A program made the position numbers and the translations under genes. Under the pieces are notes generated by a model that worked only from the letters and a program-made list of their open reading frames with translations, had not been told where the DNA came from and searched no databases. Below, piece by piece: positions 48,601 to 60,600 of a stretch of DNA of 64,000 nt. Every line of letters begins with the position of its first letter. Positions within the stretch are counted from its first letter, which is position 1. Source of the DNA: Branchiostoma floridae (lineage: Eukaryota; Chordata; Leptocardii; Amphioxiformes; Branchiostomatidae); the NCBI RefSeq assembly GCF_000003815.2, contig NC_049983.1, positions 18,011,082-18,075,081 on the forward strand, written 5' to 3'.

Positions 48601-51600
48601 ATTCCCTTCAGGAAGCTTTGAAGAGTTCTGCGCAACATGCTTTTCAGTATTGTTTGCATCCTTTTTCTGTGGCACTGGCTTCTTACTGTCTCTGACATTA
48701 TTGGTGCTCGTGGTCTGGCAACTCCTCTGCCTTCTGAGCTGCAGTTCCTGCTGCTGCTGCTGGAGGAGCCAATCTGCCTGTGCCTGGGCTTGAAGCATCT
48801 TCTCGTGGTTCAGGATCATCTGTTGAGCTGGTCTAGCCACTGTGGGAGATCCTGGAGTCTGGTCGATGAACTTACCACTCTGCACAACTTCCTTGGACAT
48901 ATCTGCCAAAATAGAAACATTTTGGAGACAGTGAATAAAAAACAGGGGAAAGGCAGAAGAATCTGTTTCCATGTGACTATCAGAAAAAGTGCAATAAAAC
49001 ATGTCATGCTCTGTTCTCTGTTCAATCATTTCCAAATCATTCTAAAATTAATGTTTAAGTTTCTATGATCACTGCAACATCACTGACATTGGCTGTGGAG
49101 CTGACTATATAGTTCCCATTTACTGATGGTCATTCATAATGTAATTTAATCTTTCATTCCTTAAGATGCAGATGTAATCATGCAGTTTTTCATTCTTTTA
49201 GATCATGTCAACCGGTTCCTACCTTCAGGAGCATTGTGCACAGGCATCCTCTTCACAGCCATCCTCTCAGACACCATCAACTCAGATATGTTAACCCTGG
49301 CTGACCCCTGACCTTGAGGATTCTGGCCTCCAGGAATGGAGTAGTAGAGATCCACTTCTGTGGAATGACTGGAACGATCTAGGTCAATCACAGCTTGTAG
49401 CTTCTTGCCGAGAACTTGCCTGGCAAACCATACGGTCTGTTGGGATGTCCAAGAGCCACTGTCGTCAACTGGCATAACCTGGTGGATATAGCGTGAGTTT
49501 TTCAGTAAATTTCATGTACATGTGAGCCACATGATCAATACTTATGGCAATGACATGTAACATGTAAATAGTCACAATGGAAGGTAAAGTACATAGGAGC
49601 TTGTCATATCTCTACAATTGATGTTTTTCATCCATCTTGGGCATGAAGTGGGAAGAAAAATAACTCGGATTTAGATCAATGGAAAAGACCTGTAGCAAGT
49701 TCCGAGAACTGAGTTAAGTACTTGCTAAGACAATGCTCAAAATACCCATTTACAAATACAAATATTTTCATTTGTGGCATTGCATGGACTCGTGTCCTCA
49801 TTTGCACAGAGTTACAAAAGAAAATGCCTTCATCCATTCTCCTGGAAGAGCACTTATACCTGATGTTAATGATTGGAATAATATGCAAAAACGAATCTAC
49901 ATTATCACAAGAAAAATTTCAGTTGAACATTCAGTATCTAGTACAATACTTGCTTAGTTCATGATATCCTTTCATATGTTCTTTCTTTCAGAGTTTTTCT
50001 TGAAACAAAAATCAATTACCTTTGCCAGTCCACAGCAGAGAGCTTGGCAGGGTAGATAAGTAAACTGCTCATGTAGTTTCTTAACTCTAGACATGGAGAG
50101 GCGTTCACGGTTTCCATAGTCCACATACAGGATATCAACATCTGTCTGTGGTGTCTGGAACACTGCAGGACCTGTAATAAATGTGTTTGCATTTCTTGAG
50201 ATTGAAAGACAGTGCACTCAGATAGTTATGATAGTTGGTAGCCAATTTGTAAAATGCCATGCAACATTTCCTATATATACAGCTCAAATCTTCACCAAAG
50301 ACCTACATATGGAATATGTACATAAAAACTGAAGAATATCATGAGAATGAAGAAAAGAATAGTAACAGTGCATTAGATACAGTCATCAGACGAGCTAGGT
50401 TCCGGTAAGCGATTTGCAGAGAATCGAACGGGGTGAGACTGTTCACGCGGTGAAGGAAATCGCTCTGGTGCGATTCTCTTCACTTGAATGCGGAGCGCGC
50501 ACGGCGATGGTGAGCCTACACTGCCGTGCGAGACTATTCCCCTGGTGATGAAACGCGCACGAGCGCGATTCTCATCACTTGAAGGCGCAGCGCGCACGGC
50601 GATCGTGAGCCAATACCACCGGCCTACTAGACAAATCAAACGTTCGAATATCTTCACTTCAAGGCGTCGCGCGAACTCCCGCCATTTTGAAAGACGTCGG
50701 ATACGGGTACTGACACACTTTTGACGGCGATACTTGTCGCTAACGTATAGTAAGACTCACTCTGAATTACTGTTACTTATTTCTGAGTTGGAATTTAACC
50801 CTTCGCCAGGAATGTAGTACCGTTACTAATCACGTAAGTCGGCAACAAAACCGAGACAAATAGCTCACGCAACACCAACATTGTTTCTTTTTATTTCCTA
50901 CTAAAACCTTCTACAAAACTGCCTTACATACCACTGCAAATTCATAACATGAAATATATACAAATACATCATACCTATCCTGTGTATTCAGTTTCTAACT
51001 ACATAGTAGAACTAGAAGTTATGTTAGTTAAGCCAACAGAACTTGAACAGATGCGCAGAGATTTAAGAAATTAATTAAAGTTGAATGTGAGAGTATGGCT
51101 GCGTCGGTCGACTGCCCGACGCCAGGAACGTCCGATGGTGACGTTCCGACCCAAGAGCTCTGTCAGGAACAGGTAGGTCTTCATGCCGAGTTGCACCTTT
51201 GAGATCCCTTGACGACCAGTCAGCGGATGGGACCCAAATTCCTAGCTACCGATGTACTACACAGCTAGCCGGATGGCTAACTAAGGAATATCGACTTATC
51301 TAGAAATAGTAACTGAAAGTAGCCGGTAAAAATTGGAAATGTCCATTATTATAGAGGATGGACGTCTCACCGGGGTGATTGTTCTGGTTAAGTTTATTGA
51401 AGTAAACGAAATGACAATCTAAATATTTCATACGTTTGTTAAATGTTGCTACTTATTCAACGAAGCTGGTCAGATTACATGTACTTAAACAATACTTACA
51501 TGTATCAATAACAATTTATAGGGAAATATATGTCAGGAAAACTTCTAGAAAATGTTTCCAGGGTACTTAGCATTGGGTACTTTGATAGACTTTGATGTAC

Positions 51601-54600
51601 TTGGCTTTAATATGTACTATCACTAAGGAAGATATTTATACAAATACGCAGTAGATTAGAATTAAAGTTTCCGTAACAAACTGACCGAACCCGTTCACCA
51701 ATCGGTTACGTAATTTCAAACGTAACAGCAATCGTTGGGATGCCTCGGAGACGCCGGCGCTATAAAATACCTGCAAAGAAAAGTTTAAGTTATAGTCATA
51801 AAGCAACTAGAGCTTCTAGATGAATAAAATTGCGACTTAGAGTAAATTTCATACGTCATGCGACTTTATAAATTTCATACGTCGGCCTTGGTATGGCCAC
51901 TAAAAGGTTATATAAGCATAACCTTCTTGGTATGGCATTTTTGCCGGAGCGACAGTCAGGCAACTTTTAACAGGAGATATCCATATCCACAGCTGAAGAT
52001 TTCACATTAAAAACACGATTTCCTGCGAAGTTTCCTGCCGCGCCTGGTGCATGATGGTATAGCTTGGGTGGGAAAATCCGCCATTTTTCTTGTTTTGTAA
52101 ACACTACGTCGCAGCGTAAGTGAGCAAACCCGCTGCATGTTGTGTTACACTGGAATATGGGCAATGTTTGGCGAGGAATATGGGTATCTATAGATAATAT
52201 GCAGCCATGAAAGAACATTGGACACTTTCATTTTATTTTGCAATTGGAATTTTATGTCCACGAACCGGACCGGAAGCGTCACTCAAAAATTATACGATCT
52301 CAAAATACGTATAGGTATTAGCTTCGAGTAATTGAAATATGCAGAAACAGAGCATATTCACAAAGACTATGAAGCTTAGTAACGTTATATGGTTCATAAT
52401 ATCTTGTAGTTTTTAGGATTGTCATGAATAGAGCGAAACGACTCGGGTGGACTGGCCGACAGGGTCACAGTGGCTCCGCTCAGAGCGCACGCTAGTTCGC
52501 CGACGCTATGATGAAAATATCTGCCTAGCAAAGTGAAAATTATAGTCGTGAGATCGACTAGAGCTCCAATGTCGTTAAAATTGTTTTACGAGCCCAAATT
52601 AAACAAATGATAAGTATATGTTGTGCCGACATGTCCTAAACTAGATAACGACTCGAGTTGTCCTGAAATTTGACTGGGGACGAGTTGTACCAGGTGCCGA
52701 GTAGTCCTGATACCGCCGTGCGCGCTCCGCCTTCAAGTGATGAGAATCGCGCTCGTGCGCGTTTCATCACCAGGGGAATAGTCTCGCACGGTAGTGTAGG
52801 CTCACCATCGTCGTGCGCGCTCCGCATTCAAGTGAAGAGAATCGCACCAGAGCGATTTCCTTCACTGCGTGAACAGTCTCACCCCGTTCGATTCTCTGCA
52901 AATCGCTTACCTGTTCTTACCTGTACATACATGTAGTACATTGAAACAGCAAATCATAAATACATTATGCGTGCCATATGCACTATGTCAAAACATCTTT
53001 ATGGAATTTGTGTAGACTTTAACTAACTATAGCCTGTCACATATAAGTATGTCATACAACTGCATGCTGAGGACATTCCTGGGACAGTTGTGGATGTGTT
53101 ACACTAAATCTACTTCCTGGTCTCCGAAAAAGTAATTCATCACAGAATGATAGAGCAGTCAATGTCACAACTGTCATTGCCTTAGGCCATGTTGATTTGA
53201 TTATATGGATGATATCCGCGCTCGCACCAATTTTCGGCCATTTCCAAAAAAAAAAAAAGTTTTCGACCACACAATAAATTGTGCAAAGCAGCTGTATAAT
53301 GAGCACAAATATTCCGTAGATTGAAAAAAAAGTATCAGAAAACAGATAACTAATACCATAGAATGCCAAAATAAATCTAAAGTCAAAGAATAAGATGTGA
53401 AAGGAACGAAAGAAAAAATCTATTGTTGGTAGGGGGAGGTACCATTACAGAAAATTCAGATCCAGAGGATCATTTCCAGGTCCGGACCTCAACCTGGACA
53501 CTTGAGAATTGGCAATACTCAAAACAATGGTGATTGGTCAATTTTGCTACAAAGGAATCTGTTTGGTGGATTATTGGACTCCCACTGGCATCTTAAAATC
53601 CCATCTCCATGTAATAAAGGCTAACGGTCTCTGTACCTTTGACTGTAGAAACTTGGTACAATTGACTATAAACTCTACTTGACTTCTTTCTTGTTGTCTT
53701 CTTGGCCCCCAGTAAGACCCCAAATGCCTGCCAACATAGTGTGTCCATTTTGTAATTGGCAAAACCTGTTCCTCCGATTTTTTTTTCCTGGTCTGTTTTT
53801 TCGGATTGGTCCAAGAACTTGAAGAAGAAAAAAATGTTTGGCACCCGTATGGCGTACTGGTCCCTACACCTAACTGTTGGTATACCATACTGTGTGTGTG
53901 TCTAGTCCTATGTTAAACCTTCCTGGGCACTTTGATTTCATACTGATGGCAACTTTTTTTTTTGCCAAACTTTTTTTTTATTCGCTCGCTTGCATCAGTT
54001 TTGGAGTTCCCGGAGGATGTCATCCATATAATCAAATCAACATGGCCTTACGGAAAATCACCGGACATGTAACTGTGCTGTAAACCAGTGCTTGAGATAC
54101 TTTTCTCAGCCAGGTTGCCTAGGTGGCCAGCTGAGTCAAAAGCTAGGTTGCACCATCAGCATTTCAGGTTGCCACACTTCCTTTAACTGATCACTTTCTT
54201 CAAATCAGCTACTTATCCTTTCTTCCAGTTACATGTTATCACTGCAATGTGTATTATCACATCAAAAAATAAATACCAAAGCTTATGCACATAGATAGGG
54301 GAAAATGGTGTTCCAACTGCAAAATTTTATGCTGCGCACTGCACTACGTACATGTATAACTGGCTTTAAAAATGAAGTCGCGCCAAGCAAATTGTGGTTG
54401 CATTTGCAAGTGTTTGTGTCTTTGACCACTGTGTAAACCAAGCCCACCTGATGAATGTGAAGCAGAAGGTGACAGCAGTTCAGCTATGCCTGTCCCCTCC
54501 ACATTATGCACAGCTGTGATGAGCCCGCGGTACCAAGTGTTATCCTGTGTGAAGCAGGCGGCACAGAACATTCCCACCTCAGGCGTGTAGGGCAGGCCTG

Positions 54601-57600
54601 GTGGCAGGGTGGACCTCTCGTAAAACAAGCTGGAAGAAAGAATGGATTAACGAATTCGTTCCTGACCATTGTATTGTCAAGTGTGAAATGGTAGTATTTC
54701 AAATGTTTAAATTCTTTTATTGTAGGCTGGTTGCTACAAGATCAAAGCAACAGGCAAAAATCTTTCCTTACGTTCTTTAAGCTAGCAAGAGCAATGTACA
54801 GTCAAGATACATCTGATCACAGAAAAATGTGAGGCAAGCACATGCCAATAAACTGACACATCCTGCAAAGATATGTCCTATATTATAATCTTTTATGCCA
54901 TTCTACAATGTAGTTAACAGTAATATTGCTAAAGAGGGAGATGTAGAAGATAGCGGATATTTCACCTAAGTTGTTCTGTTAGGAGATTCAGCTGGTCGCC
55001 TGCAGGCTGGATCCAGAAGTGGGAGGGGTTGTCGATATCTGATACCACCACATCGAAGGAATCACCATTGGAGAATGCCAGTGATTGCACATGTGGTCCC
55101 TGCACTTGTGGTACTTGTACTTGTAGTTCTTGCACCTGTGATCCTTGCACCTGAGTTCCTAGTATCTGTGTTCCTTGCATATATGGTCCTTGCACTTGTA
55201 GTCCATGTACCTGAGATCCTTGCACCTGTGGACAGTGGTGCATGTTGGTCTGATCACTGCTGTTCTGATGAGTAGAAAATACAGGTGCTGCTGGAAGAGG
55301 TCGCTGATCAGGTGGATTCGTTTGTACTGAGTATCCAGCAGAGTTGTGCGATGGAACACAGCCGACAGTTGCAGTGTCTGTTGTGTTTACGGATGATGCA
55401 GAAGTGTTTGGCTCCTCTTCCTTACTCTTCTGATGCAGGTGTGACTCAGAGCAGTTCTCATCACCTGGGAACAGTCTTTCAGCACCTTCTGGTGGAGGTC
55501 CAGGAGGACTTGACTGGCACAGGGGTGGATGTGAAATGCTCGAGTTGCTTTCCTGAGTATGATCTGCTGAAACACAGTAGTCCTGTTCACTCGTTGCTTT
55601 GTCTGGAGATGATTTTGTTCTGATGCAGTTTCCATCAGTATTGCTAGAGGGCTGCACTGGTGATGGCATGTTCTCTTTTTCTCCCTTTGGATCAATGTCA
55701 GCTGGCTTCACTTCTGCATGGTCTTCATAACCAGGAGAGAAAGTTTCCCTTGCCAGCAAGGGTGGGTTGGAATGAATAGGACTGGAATGGCATATTGGAG
55801 TGACTGGAACCAACGACTGGTTACCCTGCTGCAACAAACTGTTTTTTTCAATGTACGACTCAGATTGACAAGACTTTTCGTCTGTGTGGCAGGACTGAGC
55901 TGGAGTCAGAACAGCATCTGTCAAACAGTGCTGACTGGCCAGCACATCCTCTAAGTCCTCAGTAGAAGATGCAACTGAAACCGTGCCTGTACCTTCATTC
56001 GTACCAGAGGTAGCACACCCTAGCTCAGCAGTTTCTGTCACCTGTGCCTTCTCCAAGTCTTTCTTAATAGCAATGTGGCCAAGACTCTGAGCAGCTGGCG
56101 AATCTTGACCATGGACGTCTTCCTCTTCTGTTCTTTTCCTGCCAGTGCATACACGTGGCTGATTGTCAAAATCATAATTTCCCTCCATTTCTTCAGCTTG
56201 TTTCATGACAGACCAAGGGGGTTCCTTCGGAGGTGATGAGAGGTCTGTGTCCTTGCTAGAGTAGTCTTCGCTGCTGTGTGATACGTTCCTGTTTGGCTGA
56301 GACGTGGAGTATGATGACAGCTCGGACTCAGAGTCACTAGGCAGCGGAACCTCTTCTCCGTTAAACCACATACGGGGACTACACTTTTCCATCCTGGCGG
56401 CTGAAGCTGAGCCAAAGACAAGATGAGATTCTTGCTGTTCCTTAACAAAAGACTTGCAGTCAGTGCCCTGACTACAGTTCTGCAAAGTTGCAAGAGACTC
56501 TCCAGAGACATTTGCTCCATCTTCCTTGCGCAAGACCATGCCATTATCTTGTCTTTTTTCTGGCTGCCCTACCTCTTTTCCTGACACGTTGCATAGCTTT
56601 ACGTCTTTAAGGCTTTTCTGTCCTTCATTGTCTACATCACAACAATTTCCAGATGATACCTTAAGCTTGATGATTGATTCTTTTCTCTCAAGATGCGTTT
56701 CCATCCCCTGTTGTTGTATTGCAGTGCAATCTTTGGAAATACTACCCGGTTGATCAGGAGAGCTCTGAAAGGCGTGAGGCTCTTCTTGATTGATCCTTTC
56801 TTCTCTGTCTTTTGCATCATTGGTTTGAACAAACAAAAATTGTCCAGATTGACACGAAGAACTCAAACTGGTGACAGACTCATCTTTCTTGCAGGTCTCT
56901 TCTTGGACAGTGTCTGACTCTGAGTCTATCTGAATAGATGAGAACCCAGATTCATCCTGATGAGATACTTCCTTTAACTCAAATGTCTTGTGTTTCTTCC
57001 TTCCAGTGTGTTCAGAGCCAGTGTCAGGTGAAGTTTCTGTCTTCCCAGGTAAGCCTGGCTGTTTGACTGCCCTGTTGTTAAACTCTGATGACTCACTGCT
57101 TGACAGTTCTGAACTGGGGATGTCACAGCCATCTGAAAAAAAAAAAAGAAGAAATTTCTTTGACAGAAATCGCTAACTCCATGCCTTATTTCGACAGAAA
57201 TCACTAACTCCAAGCCTTATTTGTGGTACCATTACAAAGAGACCAATCAATCCTGGTACTGTGCTGAGAAATTATCAATAATGGGTGAGATTTGAACAAT
57301 GCCATTTTCAATCAATCAATCAATCAATCAATCAAATGGTTTATTCGTTAAAAGGCGTAGCAGCCAGGGGCTGAATTATGCCCTCTTCACAAAACAAAGT
57401 ATTGCACTACACCATTGTTCTTGCATGACATATTACAGACATTACACGTTAAAAAGGTATTCACAAGTATGGCACAATCTCATAAAATAATCTCGTACGT
57501 TAAAATCTGGTACAATGTATTGACTAGGTATAGTTCTTCACTTCATGGAATTGAGTATACGCAGCAGTGATGGTACTGGGCTATTGGAATACCTTACAGT

Positions 57601-60600
57601 TCTGCAGGTTGGTATCGTTAGTTTGTTAGAGTTTCTTAGTGACCGTCCGTGCGTTAGCCTCCTGGGAGCTGGTACTAACTCAACAGTTCTTTCTGATGTT
57701 GTCATGCTGTTCGCAAACTTGATACACAGGTTGGCTCTTCTGTTAGCAAGTGTCTCTAGGTTACAGACATGGAGTGCCGTGTTGTAGTCTGTGTAGGCCC
57801 GCCCAAGGATAATGCGTAATGCCCGCTTCTGCACTCGTTCAATGGCTGTTGTTTGCTTGTTGGTGAGACTATGGTGCCAGACCGGTACGCAGTATTCAAG
57901 CACTGGCCGGATGAATCCACAGTATACAGTAACTAGGTCAGGTAGTGGGAAGCCAAAGGTTTTTAGTCTTCTGAGCATGAACATTCGTTTTCCTGACTTT
58001 TTTGTCATCTCATTTACTTGCGTTTCCCACTTGAGATCTGACTGCAGCCACAGTCCCAGAACTTTCACAAGTTTCACAGCTTCAAGCAGTTTTCCATCAA
58101 TGGTTATCGGCAGAGGCGGGGGTGGGGTTTTCAGGAAACACACAGTGAAAGTGAAACACTTCTTTGGGTTTAGTTTAAGCTGTGTGTCCTTGGACCATTC
58201 GTTCAGCATGTTCACATCTTCTTGGAGGTGAGACTGTTCAAGGATGTGTCTGTTCTCTCCAAGGGAAAGATCATCGACGTACTTCCACCGGTCGTCAAGC
58301 GCAAGACAGGCGTCGTTGATCATACAAAGAAAGATTATGGGACCCAGTTTTGTACCTTGTGGTACGCCGGTAGTGAGTGTTTGCCAGTCTGACAATGAGT
58401 CCCCATATCTAACACGCTGGCGTCTTTCTGACAGGAAATCAACAATCCATGGTATGATGCAAGGTCGCGTTCCCATGTCCAGGAGTTTACGGATGGCTTG
58501 TTCATGGTTGATGGTATCAAATACTTTAGTGAAATCCGTCAATACGATGGTACCCACGTTTTTGCTCCTCTCTGCACCTTGGAACAGGAAATGTGTTAGG
58601 CTGACTAGACAGTGTGTAGTGGAACTACGTTTGATGCCTCCAAACTGCCGCCGATCTATATTCCTCCAGATGTCTGACAACACCCATTTAGCGACAAAAC
58701 CCTCACAAATCTTCGCGAATATCGCGGTGAGGGATATTGGGCGCAGTTTGTCGATGACAGCTGGTTGTTCTTTGGGGATGGGGGAAACCACAGCTTCTTT
58801 CCAATGAGAAGGTACCACACCTTCCTTAAGCGACATGTTAAGTATGTCAGCAAGTGGCTCGGCAAGTTCACATGCAAACATCCTGATCAGTCTCGGTGCA
58901 ATACCATCCGGGCCTCCAGCCTTGCCGACTCTAACACGTCTCAGCTCCTCGTACATGTCCCAGGGATGGATCTCCGGTGGTGGAGAGGGTGCAGGTAGGT
59001 AAGAAGGCAGCTGGCTGGTACACACCGGGGGAGACTGTTGGGAAATACTTGCTAGGTGTTTGTTGATAGCGTCTGCCGCAGCTTTGTGGTCGGTTGGATC
59101 GACATCGGGCACGTGGATGACACATGGTGGCTTAACGATGTTGCACATGGTTTTGAGTTCCTTATACCAGGTGGCTGGATTTTCTACCTTAAGCTGCTGT
59201 ACCTTGTCCACGTAGTGCCTTTTCTTCGCTCGTTTTATCTCTCGTATCACCTTGTTTCTGAGTCTTTTCCATGTCTCTTCCTTCCCACTGTGGAACGCTT
59301 CTTGGCGTCTACGGATCATATCCTTGATGGCTGGCGTGATCCATGGCTTATCTGATGAATGAATGTTAACAGTTTTTGTGGGGAAGAATTTATCGATGTG
59401 CTCAGTCAGGGTCTTGTAGAAGAGATCTGTTTTTGTGGCGGTGTTGGTGGCATTACGGACTTCCTGCCAGTCATGCTGGGTGATCCATGTTCCGAATGCT
59501 CTAACATCGGAGTCTTTGAGAGGTCTCACTACACGACGGTGGGACTTGTTCTGCACACTGGTCACTTTTGGCGACCAGACCACGGAGTTGTGATCACTCA
59601 GACCAACTGGTGCGCCTACACGTGGTACATCATACAGAGAATGGATGTTGGTGATGATCACATCTAGCACTGCGTTCCCTCTTGTTGGTCGGTCTACAAC
59701 TTGCTGCAGAGAGTTACCTTGGCAAAGGCGAGTCGTATCGGTCCGATTTAAATCCCCAAGTATGACGATCCCGATGTCAGGATGCTTGATCCGCAGGGCG
59801 TCGGTCGTGTTGATAAGATGATCGACAAGAAGGTCCTGGTGCGGCGAATCTGGGGGTATGTAGGTGGCACAAACTGCGAGTGACGATACAGAGCGAGGAA
59901 GTTGGTGAGGGCGCAACCACACCCAGAGACATTCCAGTTCTTCAGGTACTTGAACATCCTGGAGTTCTCGTGAGGGAATGTTGTCACGCACGTACACAGC
60001 TACACCTCCTCCTCGTCGGTCCGATCGGCATTTCAGGAATGCCGTGAATCCATCCATGTTTGTCAGCTCCCTTGCATGGTTGGTTGATGCCCAGGTTTCA
60101 CTGACGACCGCGACGTTAGCTCCACTGTCCGAAACAACGGTTTCAAATTCGTCCATCTTGTTGAGTAGAGAACGTGCGTTGCAGAGGAAGAAGCTTGGAG
60201 GGTGTCGGTCCTTGTTACGCTGCTGCATCACGTTGACCGGAACTTCGCTCCTTTGCTTCGCAATGACATCAATCAAAACACGGGGAGGCCTGCTGTTGTT
60301 GTTTACCTGGAGACAAGGAACGTCAGGAACGTGGATCGGGGCTTGAACACCAGACAGCTGGCCCGCAGTAATCACATTGCTTTCCTCGAATCCAGACTGG
60401 AATTCCCGAACTGATTTACATGTGGTAGGACGAGAATGATTGAGTTCAGGCTTAGATGTTTGGTATTTACATATGTTACCGGTATAGGGAAGAGTCGGCT
60501 TACGTTGGAAATGTCTACCAGCTTTAGTCCCTCTTGCTCTGGTCCTTAATCTCCAAAGCCCAAGGTTGAGTAGGTGTTCTTTGAGTCCTGGACCTACCGG

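Larger units (their letters stand above)
50404..52911. mobile_element. 2.5 kb segment with 198 bp inverted terminal arms
   Basis: 50404-50601 and 52714-52911 are reverse complements over 198 bp, with only 4 differences by my reading. The arms are GC-rich and hairpin-forming, with two imperfect repeats of about 80-100 bp in each. The 2.1 kb interior has no transposase frame. It holds a possible first exon (51095-51172), a TATAAAA (about 51760), a diverged direct repeat, and near its right end a GACGAGTTGTACC...GTGCCGAGTAGTCC motif. It could be a young non-autonomous DNA element or two inverted MITE copies around captured DNA. It sits in the 4.3 kb intron between Tudor exons 4 and 5. Confidence 0.7.

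Noticed and set aside
48203-48793. 196-codon plus-strand open frame rich in Leu, Phe and Ser
   Set aside because: It is the exact antisense of Tudor exon 7, whose splice phases, Tudor motifs and low-complexity composition are coherent on the minus strand.
50404-50430. tRNA T-arm suggested by GAATCGAAC in the inverted arm
   Set aside because: No anticodon or acceptor stem; the motif belongs to the hairpin arm.
53571-53888. 105-codon minus-strand frame in the dispersed repeat
   Set aside because: The other copy at 63001-63515 shifts frame repeatedly, so the repeat is not under coding constraint.
58244-58807. 187-codon plus-strand open frame
   Set aside because: Antisense shadow of the LINE reverse-transcriptase ORF.
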